A stretch of 64,000 bases of DNA from the NCBI GenBank assembly GCA_958296405.1, contig OY282519.1, positions 124,001 through 188,000 on the forward strand, written 5' to 3'. This document shows positions 54,492-64,000 of the stretch, piece after piece (positions within the stretch are counted from its first letter, which is position 1; every line of letters starts with the position of its first letter). Source of the DNA: an uncultured Pseudomonadales bacterium (GTDB taxonomy: Bacteria; Pseudomonadota; Gammaproteobacteria; Pseudomonadales; Azotimanducaceae). The position numbers and the translations under genes are program-made. A model generated the notes under the pieces. The model was not told the DNA's origin. It made no database searches and worked only from the letters and a program-made list of their open reading frames with translations.

Positions 54492-57400
54492 TCACTCAGG
54501 GCACACAACGCCCATGTCGATGCCCTTCGCCACCACGGTCTTCACGCCGCGGATGAACTCGCAGACCGCCGCCGGCAGCGGCTCGGTCAAGGGATTGTCC
54601 GAGATGTTCAGGTACTGCAGCTCGCTCAAGCCCGCGAACGCCTGCGGCGGGATCGAAGCCACCTTGTTGCCCTCAAGCCACAGGTGCGTGAGCTTCCGGT
54701 TGTTCGACAAGTCCGGCATCTCCTCCAGCTCGTTGCGGGAGAGCTGCAGCGCCGTCAGCTCCGGCAGGTGCGAGAGGCCGTCGCCGACGGCGGCGATCGC
54801 GTTGCCGCCGAGCCAGAGCCGCGTCAGCTTGCCGTTGCCCGACAGGTCCGGGAACTCCGCCAGCCGGTTGCTGGACAGCTGCAGCCCCGTCAGCTCCGCC
54901 TGCTCCGAGAGCCCGTCCCCCACGCTGGCGATCCTGTTCCAGCCGAGCCACAGGTGCGTCAGCTTCCCGTTCATCGACAGTTCCGGAAACTCCTCCAAGC
55001 GATTGCGGGACAGGTTGAGCTGCCGCAAATCCTCAAGGGCGTTGACGGTCCCGTCGTGATAGACACGCCCAAACGTCTCATCCAGGAGGCTGGAAATCCT
55101 GTTCGAGCTCAAATTCAAGTGCGTGAGCTTGGGCGTGTATGCGAAAACGGCGTCGCCAACAGCCTCGATGCTGTTGCGCGCCAAATTCAGTTGCTTCAAT
55201 TCGTCAGCCCCATAGTCAGCCCCATAGAAGGACTCCCAGTCCAAGGCTTCAAGCTGGTTGTCGTTCAACTGCAGAGACTCCAGATGCCGCAAGTCTCCAA
55301 TCCAACGGGGATCCAGCTCCCTCAACTCGTTGTGGCTCAAGTCCAATGTCTTCAAGGGGTAGTAGTCCGCATCGCGGTTGTCGGCGTCGAACGGCTTGTC
55401 GAAGTATGAGTCCTTGATCCTGCTCAGCTTGTTCCCCTGCAGGTTCAAGTGCTCGAGTTGCGGAAGGTGCGCCAGCGCCTCGTCTTCAAGCTCGGTCAAC
55501 TCGTTGCCGCTCAGGTCGAGGCTCTTCAGCAGGTTCAAGCCGTCGAAGTACGAGTTCTGGAAGTGGCCGAGCAGGTTGTCGCTCAAGTCCAAGTCCTCCA
55601 GGCGGGTGAACCCCGCGAACATTCCGCTCGAAAGCCGGAAGCCGGAGTAGGGGTTCCGTCCCGAAAGGTCCAAGGAGACGGCATCCTCGGAGGCGCCGGA
55701 CAGGCCGCCGCAAAGGGCGTTGTCGAAGCCCTGCTCCACAGACATGGTCGCGGGGGCAACGCCAGGCACTCTGTCCAACCACCCGTCCAACGTCATCTCG
55801 GTCAGCCACACCCTGACCTCGGCGGTCCTCGGCCCAGAGCCGCAGGCGCCGTCATGCGGGGCGGCGGCGATGGACAGCCGGTGCGACCCCAGGCGGAGCT
55901 TCTCGGCGGACGCGCTCACCGCCGCGAGGGAGGAGCTGGCTTGGAGCGAGACGCGGGAGCAGTTCTCCGGCGCCGGGAAGGACACGTCGAACCGCCGGGT
56001 TCCCCCTCGCGCGGGGAAGGCCACCGCGTCCGGCAAGGAGGAGAGGGCATCGGCCGCGACGTCCCCCTCGTTGCAGACCGCCCGCTCCTCTTCGGCAAGG
56101 TCGGACAGGCTGGCGACGATGTCCCAAACCTCGTCGATGGCTCTTGAGGCGTCAACGGGGCCGTCCAAGTCGGTGGTCCTCTCATCCCCCGGCACTCCCA
56201 TGGGGGTGTTCGGCCGGTAGGGGTAACTAAAGCGTGCCGGTGGAGGGGGGAAGAACAGATCAGGGTTGGAAAAATAAGGTACTCTTATTCTTCGAGCTCT
56301 ATTATTTCCACACACACCCTCCTCAATGCCGGCAGCCATGACAGTCCATTGGCTTACACATTCTGATGAGATATTGGGATCGATGTAGCCGAAAGCATAA
56401 CTTTTGAAGGGCCCGTCCTTCTCCAAGTCAGCCCCTTCCCAGTTATAACTCTCACGATTATGAGCAAGCCCCAAGCTATGGCCTATTTCATGAGCAAAAG
56501 TATAAATTTCGGTGCATCTAATTGAAGAAACAGAATATATATCCGTTCTTCCCCATCTCTGCCGCCGGGTGTGCTCCACGCATGACTCCTTGTCGTCAGC
56601 GCTCTCGCAATCTTTTTGAACAAAGTACTCATCGACCAAACCATATCGACTAACTGTGCCACAAGCACCGCGCGCTTCCACCACAAAAAGATGAACCATG
56701 TCCGCCCGATGCTCTTCCATCAGCGAGTGTTGCACCTCATCCAAAGCGCTCCGGTCCCGCCCGTCATTCCGGTACTGATGGTCTTCCTCAGTAAGCTTCA
56801 AATTTTGAAGATCAGTGCCTATGCTCTCTGTCTGCTCGTAATCGACCTTTTCCATGGACAAGCGCACTTGCCTGTGGGAAAGCCCGCTGTTGTCCAAGAC
56901 CTGATTCATCTTAGCCATTTCGTTTTCGATGGTGGCTCTAATCTGCTCAGGCCCTCCCTCATGATCCTCCACCCTTTGGGTGTAGAGCGCCAGTATGTCA
57001 ATGGCCTCGGAGGCTCCGTCGTCCGCCTGCGCCGGGGCCCGCCTTGCCGGCCGGCTCCAACCGCCTGCTCCCGCGCCGGCGGCAGGCCCCCAGAGCCGGC
57101 CCGCCCCAGCGGGAACCTCGCCGCCCGCCGGCAGCGCCTCTTGGCCACAGCCCGGCAGCTCCGACACGTCCTGCTGCCTGATCAGCACCTGATTGAAGTC
57201 CTCCCCTTCAGACCTCATGGCGTAGACGCCTTCGGGCGAATGCACCTCGCCCCGGACGATGCCGCTGCCATGCACGAAGATGCTGAAGTGCCCGCCGCCC
57301 TCCAAGGAACCCGACGTGAAGGAGGCGCCGCCGCCCAAGTCCTTGGTCGCTTTCACGCGCCCCCGGACCTCCACGTCGTTGAACAGGTTGAGGACCAGCG

Positions 57401-57650
57401 GCATGCCGGCGCCCGCGGCGCGGGCGACCTCGCTCCGGTCGAACCGGGCCACGCGCCAGCGGTCCGGAACCGCCAACGGGTCTTCCCGCAGCTCCTGATG
57501 CCTCGCAGGGCTCAGGCTGTCGCCTGCTGCTTGAAAGACATGGGCTTGGGCAAGGGAAGGGAGCAGGCCCACGGACAACGCGGCCGCGGCGAGGGCCGCC
57601 TTGCCGGGGAACCTCGTTTTCAGGGCAATGCCAAGGCGCTGAACAGTCAT
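54492..57650 (-). CDS. Secreted metzincin metalloprotease with leucine-rich repeats
   Basis: 1052 residues. Signal peptide [21 protein letters not shown] to about residue 36, a pro-like region with [20 protein letters not shown], then a reprolysin-like protease domain from about 215 ([17 protein letters not shown]) with zinc motif [11 protein letters not shown] at 387-397 and Met-turn SQWTVMAAG (Met438). A beta-rich spacer follows, then from about 655 onward at least a dozen leucine-rich repeats, e.g. [33 protein letters not shown] and [18 protein letters not shown]. It ends in a short cap with cysteine. The LRR part may bind a host or prey surface and direct the protease. A 16-base G tract is 15 bases before the ATG. 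Confidence 0.9.
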   Translation of the reverse strand: MTVQRLGIALKTRFPGKAALAAAALSVGLLPSLAQAHVFQAAGDSLSPARHQELREDPLAVPDRWRVARFDRSEVARAAGAGMPLVLNLFNDVEVRGRVKATKDLGGGASFTSGSLEGGGHFSIFVHGSGIVRGEVHSPEGVYAMRSEGEDFNQVLIRQQDVSELPGCGQEALPAGGEVPAGAGRLWGPAAGAGAGGWSRPARRAPAQADDGASEAIDILALYTQRVEDHEGGPEQIRATIENEMAKMNQVLDNSGLSHRQVRLSMEKVDYEQTESIGTDLQNLKLTEEDHQYRNDGRDRSALDEVQHSLMEEHRADMVHLFVVEARGACGTVSRYGLVDEYFVQKDCESADDKESCVEHTRRQRWGRTDIYSVSSIRCTEIYTFAHEIGHSLGLAHNRESYNWEGADLEKDGPFKSYAFGYIDPNISSECVSQWTVMAAGIEEGVCGNNRARRIRVPYFSNPDLFFPPPPARFSYPYRPNTPMGVPGDERTTDLDGPVDASRAIDEVWDIVASLSDLAEEERAVCNEGDVAADALSSLPDAVAFPARGGTRRFDVSFPAPENCSRVSLQASSSLAAVSASAEKLRLGSHRLSIAAAPHDGACGSGPRTAEVRVWLTEMTLDGWLDRVPGVAPATMSVEQGFDNALCGGLSGASEDAVSLDLSGRNPYSGFRLSSGMFAGFTRLEDLDLSDNLLGHFQNSYFDGLNLLKSLDLSGNELTELEDEALAHLPQLEHLNLQGNKLSRIKDSYFDKPFDADNRDADYYPLKTLDLSHNELRELDPRWIGDLRHLESLQLNDNQLEALDWESFYGADYGADELKQLNLARNSIEAVGDAVFAYTPKLTHLNLSSNRISSLLDETFGRVYHDGTVNALEDLRQLNLSRNRLEEFPELSMNGKLTHLWLGWNRIASVGDGLSEQAELTGLQLSSNRLAEFPDLSGNGKLTRLWLGGNAIAAVGDGLSHLPELTALQLSRNELEEMPDLSNNRKLTHLWLEGNKVASIPPQAFAGLSELQYLNISDNPLTEPLPAAVCEFIRGVKTVVAKGIDMGVVCPE

Positions 57651-57665
57651 TGGGCGGCGAGACTA

Positions 57666-57681
57666 CCCCCCCCCCCCCCCC
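57666..57681. repeat. 16-base homopolymer (G on the coding strand) in the protease promoter
   Basis: C16 on the plus strand, thus G16 on the coding strand of the protease gene, ending 15 bases before its ATG. On that strand TTGACG precedes it and TAGTCT follows it, so the tract could be the spacer between -35 and -10 elements; alternatively it lies in the leader, with TTGACA at 57717-57712 as a more distant -35. Length change would alter expression. Confidence 0.8.
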
Positions 57682-57902
57682 GTCAATACCTGTGTAAACT
57701 GCCAGCATCCTGTCAACGCAAGAGCGGAAACGCGCCCCCCTATTGGAGAACGCGGCGCGCGCCTTGCCCTCACCGGCTCGGCGGCCGCCCTCCGATGCCG
57801 CTGCGGTCAACTTCCGCCGCCACATTGCGCCTTAGGCTCACAGCCAACGGCGGCGGCTTGCGCTATCCTCTCCACGAACTATTGGGGCGGGGTGGAAGAG
57901 AC

Positions 57903-58385
57903 ATGGCGAAGGGCATCAACAAGGTCATACTCATCGGCAACTTGGGGCGAGACCCGGAAACCCGGTACACCCAAGCCGGCGCCGCCGTCGCCAACTTCTC
58001 GCTCGCCACCAGCGAGCGCTGGCAAGACCGCAACACCAACGAGACCCGCGAGCAGACGGAGTGGCACAACATCGTGTGCTTCGCGCGGCTGGCGGAAATC
58101 GTCGGCGAGCACTTGCGCAAGGGCTCCAAGGTGTACATCGAGGGCCGCCTGCAAACCCGCTCTTGGGAGGGACAGGACGGCCAAACGCGCTCGCGCACGG
58201 AGGTGATCGCGCGGGACATGCAGATGCTGGACTCGCGGCCCGGCGGCGCTCCGGACGCCTCGCGGGACGGGGCGCCGGGCGAAGGGTATGCTCCGCCGCC
58301 ACAGAGCCGCCCGGCCACGCGGCCTGCGCCAGCGCCGGCGCCCGCGGCGGACACGGACGATTTCGACGACGACATTCCGTTCTAG
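57903..58385 (+). CDS. ssb: Single-stranded DNA-binding protein
   Basis: 160 residues. OB-fold [60 protein letters not shown] and [20 protein letters not shown], followed by a Pro/Ala-rich linker and the acidic partner-binding tail DDFDDDIPF. Typical bacterial SSB length. It is divergent from the protease gene; the 250-base gap must hold both promoters. It coats single-stranded DNA in replication and repair. Confidence 0.97.
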   Translation: MAKGINKVILIGNLGRDPETRYTQAGAAVANFSLATSERWQDRNTNETREQTEWHNIVCFARLAEIVGEHLRKGSKVYIEGRLQTRSWEGQDGQTRSRTEVIARDMQMLDSRPGGAPDASRDGAPGEGYAPPPQSRPATRPAPAPAPAADTDDFDDDIPF

Positions 58386-58460
58386 CGGGTTCCTCCACGC
58401 CATCGGGCGCTGGCGCAACGCAGGGCAGGCTCGCCGGCGCTGCTCACCAGCAGAGGCCCC

Positions 58461-59303
58461 TCACCAAAAGGCCAGCAAGAACGCGCCCAAGGCGAGCCGA
58501 TACACCACATACGGCGTCATGCCGGTGCGGTTCACGAGAGCCACGAAGGCCGCCATGCAAGCGTAGGCGGCCACGCCGGCGACGACGAAGCCGAGCGCCA
58601 GCGATGGCCACGCTTGTGCCTGCCAAGTCGCTGGTTCCAGCGCCGCCAGCAACACCGCGCCGCCGATGGTCGGCAACGCAAGCAGGAATGAAAAGCGCGC
58701 CGCGCTTGGCCGGGAAAGGCCCAGCAACAGCGCTGCGGTGATGGTCACCCCGGAGCGTGAAGCGCCGGGAATGAGCGCCGCCGCCTGCGCCAAGCCGATG
58801 AGCGCCGCCTGCGCGAACGTCACCGACGCTTCGTCCCGGTCGCCGCCGCCACGCCGGTCTGCCCACCAGAGGACGATGCCGAAGCCGATGGTGGCCGCGG
58901 CCACCACGCCCACACTGCGCAACGCGGTTGCGGCGAACGGTTCGATGAACCAGCCAGCCACCGCGATGGGCACCGCCGCGACGGCCACCTTGGCCATCAG
59001 CTGCGCGTTGGCGTCCCAGCGCAGCCGCGCGGCGCTGGCGCCGAAGCCGGCCAACTCGCGCCGGAAATAGAGTGCGAGCGCCGCCAACGATCCGCCATGC
59101 ACGGCGATGTCGAAGGCCAAGCCCTGATCCTGCCAACCCATCGCCTTGGCGGCGAGGATCAGATGCGCCGAGCTGGAAATCGGCAGGAACTCTGTGACGC
59201 CTTGGATGAGCGCCAAGCAGATGACATGCAAAGGGTCGATGCCGAGCTCTCCAAGCAGGCCCGCGCCCGGTGCGCGCCACCGTCGCCATGCTATCGTTTC
59301 CAA
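58461..59303 (-). CDS. uppP: Undecaprenyl-diphosphatase UppP (BacA type)
   Basis: Up to 280 residues; integral membrane phosphatase recycling undecaprenyl carrier for wall synthesis. Motifs LIQGVTEFLPISSSAHLILA and LIPGASRSGVTITAALLLGL are diagnostic, with about eight membrane segments. The start is uncertain: the family begins just before DPLHVICLALIQGV, which points to a TTG at 59231; the TTG at 59303 used here adds a polar 20-residue extension and lies 3 bases from the divergent gene. Confidence in identity is high and in the start low. Confidence 0.93.
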   Translation of the reverse strand: METIAWRRWRAPGAGLLGELGIDPLHVICLALIQGVTEFLPISSSAHLILAAKAMGWQDQGLAFDIAVHGGSLAALALYFRRELAGFGASAARLRWDANAQLMAKVAVAAVPIAVAGWFIEPFAATALRSVGVVAAATIGFGIVLWWADRRGGGDRDEASVTFAQAALIGLAQAAALIPGASRSGVTITAALLLGLSRPSAARFSFLLALPTIGGAVLLAALEPATWQAQAWPSLALGFVVAGVAAYACMAAFVALVNRTGMTPYVVYRLALGAFLLAFW

Positions 59304-59305
59304 CC

Positions 59306-59911
59306 ATGGCCGGCATGTGTGAAATGCCTCTGTTTCCGTTAGGGCAGGTGTTGTTCATCGGCGCCTGCATGCCGCTGCGCGTCTTCGAGCCGCGCTATGT
59401 GGACATGGTGGGGCGCTGCCTGCGCGAGGATGCGGCGTTCGGCGTGGTGCTCATCCGCAAGGGCGCGGACGCCTACATCGGCGCCGATGCGCGGCAACCA
59501 GACATCTTCAACATCGGCACCTCGGCGCGCATTGTGGATTTCGACCAGGCCAGCGACGGCATGCTCACCATCAAGGTGCTCGGCGAGAGCAAGTTCCGCA
59601 TCCACGGCACCGAAGAGCAGGCAGACCATCTGCTCGTCGGCGAGGTGGAGATGCTGCCGGAAGAGCGCGAAGTGCCGCTGGGGGAAGACTTCGAGTGGCT
59701 GGCCACGCTGCTGCAAGAGTTGATGCGCCATCCCCTCATGGCAGACCGCTGGCGCGACGAGTTGGACTTGCGGGACGCCCGCGCCGTGGGTTGGCGCCTC
59801 TCGGACATGCTGCCGCTGCCGCCGGAAACGAAGCAGGGCCTGCTGCAGATGAACCTGCCCCAGGAGCGCTTGACGGAGATCCGCCGCTTGGTGGACAAGC
59901 TGCGCGGCTAG
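59306..59911 (+). CDS. LON peptidase substrate-binding domain protein
   Basis: 201 residues from [21 protein letters not shown]-terminal Lon-type substrate-binding (LON/DUF PUA-like) fold: [56 protein letters not shown] and a helical C-terminus [20 protein letters not shown]. There is no AAA or protease domain, so it is not Lon itself. Function is unknown. Starts at 59306 or 59315; the former is used. Divergent from uppP with no gap. Confidence 0.87.
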   Translation: MAGMCEMPLFPLGQVLFIGACMPLRVFEPRYVDMVGRCLREDAAFGVVLIRKGADAYIGADARQPDIFNIGTSARIVDFDQASDGMLTIKVLGESKFRIHGTEEQADHLLVGEVEMLPEEREVPLGEDFEWLATLLQELMRHPLMADRWRDELDLRDARAVGWRLSDMLPLPPETKQGLLQMNLPQERLTEIRRLVDKLRG

Positions 59912-59993
59912 CCGAAGAACATGCGCCTCTGCACGGCGACGGCGCGTTGGGCCGGGCAGCCGGCACGGGCGCCGCGGCTATAATGCCAAGGCG

Positions 59994-61250
59994 ATGAACA
60001 TGCCCTTTTCCATGCCCGACATGGGCTGCCGCGCCCGTGCCGCATCACGGCGCATGGCCGCGGCCGGCGCCGGCGCCAAGGCGGCGGCGTTGCATGCCGT
60101 GGCGCACCGGCTCGATGGAGACCGCGGCGCGCTCAAGGCCGCCAACGCCGAAGACGTGGAGCGCGCCACCGCCACTGGATTGGATGCGCCGTTGGTGGAT
60201 CGGCTGGTGCTGGACGACCGCGGCATAGACCGCATGTGTGAAGGCGTGCGCCAAGTGGCCGCGCTGCCGGAACCCATCGGCGCCATCGCGGAATTGGACT
60301 ACCGCCCCAGCGGCATCCAAGTGGGCCGCATGCGCGTGCCGCTAGGCGTCATCGGCATCATCTACGAATCCCGCCCCAACGTCACCGCAGACGCCGCGAG
60401 CCTGTGTTTGAAGAGCGGCAACGCCTGCATCCTGCGCGGCGGTTCCGAGGCGATTCGCTCCAATCGCGCCATTGCGGGGAGCATCCGCGCCGCCTTGGAG
60501 GCGTCTGCCATGCCCACCGATGCGGTACAACTCGTGCCCACGACAGACCGCGCCGCGGTGGGAGACCTGCTTGGCCTCGATGGGTACGTCGATGTGATCG
60601 TGCCGCGCGGCGGCAAGAGCTTGATCGAGCGCGTGACCCGCGAATCCCGCATCCCCGTCATCAAGCATTTGGACGGCGTGTGCCATGTGTACATCGACGC
60701 CGACGCGGATTTCGACATGGCGGTGGACATCGCCTGCAACGCGAAGGTTTCGAAGTACGCCGTTTGCAACGCCATCGAGACGCTGTTGGTGGCCGCCGAC
60801 GCGGCCGCGCCGACGCTGCCGCGGCTCAAGGAGCGCTTCGACGCCGCCGGCGTGGAACTGCGTGGCTGTGAACGCACCCGCGCCATCATCGACGCGCTGC
60901 CGGCCACCGAGGCGGATTGGGGCGAAGAGTACTTGGCGCCGGTGTTGGCGGTGCGCGTGGTGGACGGGCTGGACGCCGCCATCGAGCACATCAACCGCTA
61001 CGGCTCTGGCCACACCGACGCCATCGTCACGAAGGACTACGCGCGCTCGCGCCGGTTTCTTGCCGAGGTGGATTCGGCATCCGTGATGGTGAACGCCTCC
61101 ACGCAGTTCGCAGACGGGTTCGAGTACGGCCTCGGCGCCGAAATCGGCATCTCCACGGACAAGCTGCACGCGCGCGGGCCGGTGGGCCTTGAAGGGCTCA
61201 CCACGCGCAAGTTCGTGGTGTTCGGCAACGGCGAGCTGCGCCAGCGTTGA
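59994..61250 (+). CDS. proA: Gamma-glutamyl phosphate reductase
   Basis: 418 residues; NADPH-dependent reduction of gamma-glutamyl phosphate to the semialdehyde in proline synthesis. Aldehyde-dehydrogenase-like fold: [52 protein letters not shown] and catalytic Cys in [20 protein letters not shown], then [20 protein letters not shown] and [19 protein letters not shown]. Its stop overlaps the nadD start (TTGA), so proA-nadD-rsfS-mrdA form one operon. An ATG two codons later (MPFSMPD) is an alternative. Confidence 0.96.
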   Translation: MNMPFSMPDMGCRARAASRRMAAAGAGAKAAALHAVAHRLDGDRGALKAANAEDVERATATGLDAPLVDRLVLDDRGIDRMCEGVRQVAALPEPIGAIAELDYRPSGIQVGRMRVPLGVIGIIYESRPNVTADAASLCLKSGNACILRGGSEAIRSNRAIAGSIRAALEASAMPTDAVQLVPTTDRAAVGDLLGLDGYVDVIVPRGGKSLIERVTRESRIPVIKHLDGVCHVYIDADADFDMAVDIACNAKVSKYAVCNAIETLLVAADAAAPTLPRLKERFDAAGVELRGCERTRAIIDALPATEADWGEEYLAPVLAVRVVDGLDAAIEHINRYGSGHTDAIVTKDYARSRRFLAEVDSASVMVNASTQFADGFEYGLGAEIGISTDKLHARGPVGLEGLTTRKFVVFGNGELRQR

Positions 61251-61861
61251 AGCGCGGCCTCGTCGTCCTGCTGGGCGGCACCTTCGACCCGGTACACATC
61301 GGGCATCTACGCGCCGCGCAAGCGGCGCGCGCGGCCTTGGGCGTGGACGCCGTCACCCTCGTGCTGTCGGCGCGGCCACCGCATCGCTCGGCGATGGCGA
61401 GCGCCCAGCATCGTTGGCACATGCTGCGCCTCGCCGTCGCGGACGAAGCTGGGCTGGAAGCCTCCGACATCGAGTTGCAGCGGCGCGGCCCCTCCTACGC
61501 CATCGACACGATGCGGGCGTTCGCCGCGCCAGACCGCAGCGTCGTCTGGCTGCTCGGCAGCGACAGCTTGGCGGCGTTTCGGGAATGGCGCGACGTCGAG
61601 GCGTTTCCACGCTGCGGCCACATCGCGGTGCTGGCGCGGCCACATGCGGCGCTCGGCGGGCTGCCCGGGTTCCGCCCGGCGCGAGAACCCGCGTGCCTGC
61701 GGGAGTGCGCCGCTGGCTGCCTGCTCACCTTGGACGCGCCCATGCTGGATGTGTCCGCCACCGATGTTCGCGGACGGCTCGAGCGCGGCGAAGATGCTTC
61801 GCATTTGCTCAAGCCGACGGTGTGGCACTATATTTGGCGGCATGGCCTTTACCGCGCTTGA
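61247..61861 (+). CDS. nadD: Nicotinate-nucleotide adenylyltransferase
   Basis: 204 residues from a TTG start overlapping the proA stop. Nucleotidyltransferase signature [70 protein letters not shown] and terminal [20 protein letters not shown] with [12 protein letters not shown]. It adenylates nicotinate mononucleotide in NAD synthesis. The gene order nadD-rsfS-mrdA is familiar in Gammaproteobacteria. Confidence 0.95.
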   Translation: MKRGLVVLLGGTFDPVHIGHLRAAQAARAALGVDAVTLVLSARPPHRSAMASAQHRWHMLRLAVADEAGLEASDIELQRRGPSYAIDTMRAFAAPDRSVVWLLGSDSLAAFREWRDVEAFPRCGHIAVLARPHAALGGLPGFRPAREPACLRECAAGCLLTLDAPMLDVSATDVRGRLERGEDASHLLKPTVWHYIWRHGLYRA

Positions 61862-61876
61862 GCCGCGGGGCCGCTA

Positions 61877-62227
61877 GTGGCGCCAGCGGAGCTGCGCGAC
61901 CTCATCGTCGCGTCGCTCGATGACCTGAAGGGGCGAGATGTGCTCGCCTTGGAGGTGACGCGCCAGACGACCCTGACGGACTACATGATCCTCGCCAGCG
62001 GCACGTCCGAACGCCATGTCCGCGCCTTGGTGGACAACGTGGAGGCGGCGGCGAAGCAACGCGGCGCGCGCATCTTCGGCATCGAGGGCCGGCCCGCGGC
62101 GCAGTGGGTGCTGGTGGACTTGGGCGATGTGGTGGTGCATGTGATGCAGCCGGAGACGCGGGCGTTCTACGCGCTCGAACGCCTGTGGGGCGATTTGGCG
62201 GCCGTCGAGGCGGAAACGCCGGCCTGA
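61877..62227 (+). CDS. rsfS: Ribosome silencing factor RsfS
   Basis: 116 residues from a GTG start 15 bases after nadD. DUF143/Iojap pattern: LDDLKGRDVLALEVTRQTTL, TDYMILASGTSERHVRALVD, GARIFGIEGRPAAQWVLVDL and GDVVVHVMQPETRAFYALER with LWGD. It binds ribosomal protein L14 and blocks subunit joining in slow growth. rlmH, which commonly follows, is absent; mrdA comes next after 42 bases. Confidence 0.95.
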   Translation: MAPAELRDLIVASLDDLKGRDVLALEVTRQTTLTDYMILASGTSERHVRALVDNVEAAAKQRGARIFGIEGRPAAQWVLVDLGDVVVHVMQPETRAFYALERLWGDLAAVEAETPA

Positions 62228-62269
62228 GCGCCGGCGCGCTGCCCGTCGCCGCGCGTTCGTTCAAACACC

Positions 62270-64000
62270 ATGACCGAATCGCTGCACATCAAAGACACCC
62301 GCCTCGAACAGCGGGCATTTGCGGCGCGCGCCATCGTCATCTTCTTCGTCTCGCTGACGCTGGTGCTCGCGTTGCTGGCGCGCCTGGTGCAACTGCAGGT
62401 GGTGGAACACGATTCCTACGCCACCCGCGCCGAGGAGAACCGCACCCAAACGCAGCTCGTGGCGCCAGACCGCGGCTTGATTTATGACCGCAACGGCGTG
62501 CTCCTCGCAGACAACCTGCCGGTGCGCTCGCTCGCCGTGGTCGTGGAGTTGGTGCCAGACCTCGACGCGCTGATTGCCACCTTGCGCGAGCGCGTGGACA
62601 TCACAGAGGCGGACATGGCGCAGTTCCAGCGCCGGGTGCGGCGGCGGCGCCCCCACGAGCCCGTCGCCCTGAAGCTCAATCTCACCCAAGCGGAGATCGC
62701 CCGGGTGCGGGTGGACGGGCATCGCTGGCCGGCGGTGCGGATTGCCGACGAGAACCTGCGCCACTATCCGTTCGCCGCGCTCACGGCGCACGCCTTGGGT
62801 TCCGTGCGCCGCGTCACCGCAGAAGATGCGGAGCGGCTGGACGCGGAGCGTTACCGCGGCGTCAAGTTCGTGGGGCGCTTGGGCGTGGAGAAGTTCTACG
62901 AGGATGTGCTGCACGGGCAGGTGGGTTGGCAGCGCGTGGAAGTGGATGCCCGCGGCCGGGTGCGCCGCGTGGTGGACGCAACGCCGCCGGTGGCCGGCCA
63001 AAATCTCACCCTGCATTTGGACATTGCCCTGCAAACCGCCGCCGCCGAGGCCTTGGAGGGGCGCCGGGGCGCCGTGGTGGCCTTGGATGTGCGCTCCGGC
63101 GGCGTGCTCGCCTTGGTGAGCAACCCTGGCTACGACCCGAACCTGTTCGTCGTCGGCGTGGACCCAGCGCACTATCGGGCGTTGGTGGATTCGCGGGACA
63201 CGCCGCTCTTCAACCGCGCCACGCGCGGCCGCTACGCGCCCGGCTCCACCTTCAAGCCCATCGTCGGCCTTGCCGGCTTGAGCGTCGGCGCCACGGATTG
63301 GGAGCGCGTCCTCAACGACCGCGGCGAGTTCCGCCTGCCCGGACGCGCGCGCGCCTACCGCGATTGGAGCTGGCAGCGCGGCAACGCCGGCGGCCAAGGC
63401 ATCGTAAACCTGCGCAAGGCGATCTATCGCTCCTCCAATGTCTATTTCTACGATTTGGCGACGCGCATGGACGTCGACGCGCTGTCGGATTTCGCCGGCC
63501 AATTGGGCTTTGGCCGCGTCACCGCCATCGACATCGCCGATGCCGACCCAGGCTTGCTGCCCTCGCGGATCTGGAAGCAGGGGGCGAAGGGCGAGCCTTG
63601 GTACGCCGGAGACTCGGTGAATCTCGGCATCGGGCAGGGCAATCTGTTGGCGACGCCGCTGCAGCTCGCCACCGTCGCCATGGTGATCGCCAATCGCGGC
63701 AGCTGGATTCGCCCGCGCATGCTGCTCTCCAGCGACGGCGCCGTGCCCGGCTTTCCCGCCGCCGCGCCAACGCGGGTGACAGCGCCTGGGGCCGAGCACT
63801 GGGAACGCATGGTCGATGCCATGGAAGAAGTGGTGCATCGCGGCAACCAAGGCTTCCGCGAAAACGGCACCGCCTGGTTCCACATCGGCCGCGACATCGG
63901 CTATCGCATGGCCGGCAAATCTGGCACGGCGCAAGTGGTGGGCATCGCCCAAGGCGAAGAATACGACGCAGCAGAGCTGGACGAATATCAGCGCAAACAC
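62270..64000 (+). CDS. mrdA: Penicillin-binding protein 2 (partial, runs off right edge)
   Basis: 577 codons seen; transpeptidase of the elongasome working with RodA and MreBCD. N-terminal membrane segment AIVIFFVSLTLVLALLARLV, then VAPDRGLIYDRNGVLLADNL and the non-catalytic pedestal. Penicillin-binding motifs: S326-T-F-K329 in YAPGSTFKPIVG, S388-S-N390 in YRSSNVYFYDLA and K550-S-G-T553 in MAGKSGTAQVVG. The family is about 620-650 residues, so some 50-70 C-terminal residues are missing. The same functional system as the mre operon at the left edge of the window. Confidence 0.95.
   Translation, partial: MTESLHIKDTRLEQRAFAARAIVIFFVSLTLVLALLARLVQLQVVEHDSYATRAEENRTQTQLVAPDRGLIYDRNGVLLADNLPVRSLAVVVELVPDLDALIATLRERVDITEADMAQFQRRVRRRRPHEPVALKLNLTQAEIARVRVDGHRWPAVRIADENLRHYPFAALTAHALGSVRRVTAEDAERLDAERYRGVKFVGRLGVEKFYEDVLHGQVGWQRVEVDARGRVRRVVDATPPVAGQNLTLHLDIALQTAAAEALEGRRGAVVALDVRSGGVLALVSNPGYDPNLFVVGVDPAHYRALVDSRDTPLFNRATRGRYAPGSTFKPIVGLAGLSVGATDWERVLNDRGEFRLPGRARAYRDWSWQRGNAGGQGIVNLRKAIYRSSNVYFYDLATRMDVDALSDFAGQLGFGRVTAIDIADADPGLLPSRIWKQGAKGEPWYAGDSVNLGIGQGNLLATPLQLATVAMVIANRGSWIRPRMLLSSDGAVPGFPAAAPTRVTAPGAEHWERMVDAMEEVVHRGNQGFRENGTAWFHIGRDIGYRMAGKSGTAQVVGIAQGEEYDAAELDEYQRKH

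Noticed and set aside
56616-57900. Plus-strand frame running through the protease gene into ssb
   Set aside because: The part before 57903 is antisense to the metalloprotease; only the ssb portion is real.

Overview
The window reads as chromosomal DNA from a high-GC, probably uncultured gammaproteobacterium. This rests on gene order and protein family, not on a database search. The mreB-mreC-mreD-maf-rng block divergent from gatC-gatA-gatB, then cysD-cysNC, a GcvR-type ACT protein, and ssb, uppP, proA, nadD, rsfS and mrdA is a typical gammaproteobacterial core set. Two crotonase-fold proteins, a DUF35/thiolase pair, a TauD-type dioxygenase and a CaiB remnant suggest acyl-CoA catabolism. No tRNA, rRNA or CRISPR array was seen.

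Layout. 1-4.3 kb (minus): cell shape and RNase G operon, cut at the left edge. 4.6-10.6 kb (plus): GatCAB amidotransferase and sulfate activation. 10.6-30.8 kb: a decayed accessory island. It holds an IS481-like element, three AAA/DUF4143 ATPase genes (one broken), broken DUF6884 and GIY-YIG genes, small toxin-antitoxin-like pairs, a two-gene restriction-modification system (BPTD_3080-type nuclease and N6-adenine methyltransferase) and many short vestiges of the island's own genes. 30.8-42 kb: mostly metabolic genes, an insertion sequence with an 18-bp target duplication, an orphan cytosine methyltransferase and a probable selenoprotein. 42.1-44.0 kb: glycyl-tRNA synthetase and GcvR-like regulator. 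44.2-50.1 kb: a second defence-like operon of 5-cytosine methyltransferase, lone BrnT-type toxin and a 1489-residue GHKL-ATPase/SF2-helicase fusion. 50.2-57.7 kb: a secreted DUF3604 lipoprotein, decayed genes, a membrane coiled-coil protein, and a secreted metzincin protease with leucine-rich repeats whose upstream region contains a 16-base G tract. 57.9-64 kb: housekeeping genes ending inside mrdA.

Most notable. (1) 36634-37725 is one AhpD-like gene with an in-frame TGA at the second position of the CxxC redox motif, followed at the right distance by a bacterial SECIS-like hairpin, so it very likely encodes selenocysteine. (2) The methyltransferase-BrnT-GHKL/helicase operon is a strong candidate for an undescribed restriction or defence system. 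(3) Long G tracts and a 23-bp tandem array lie in front of specific genes and suggest switching or operator control. (4) The 10.6-30.8 kb island carries repeated, internally deleted copies of its own genes.

Genes presumed to act together: MreBCD with MrdA (right edge) and UppP in wall elongation; CysD with CysNC making PAPS; GatCAB in Gln-tRNA(Gln) or Asn-tRNA(Asn) formation; the two restriction-like operons in phage or plasmid exclusion.
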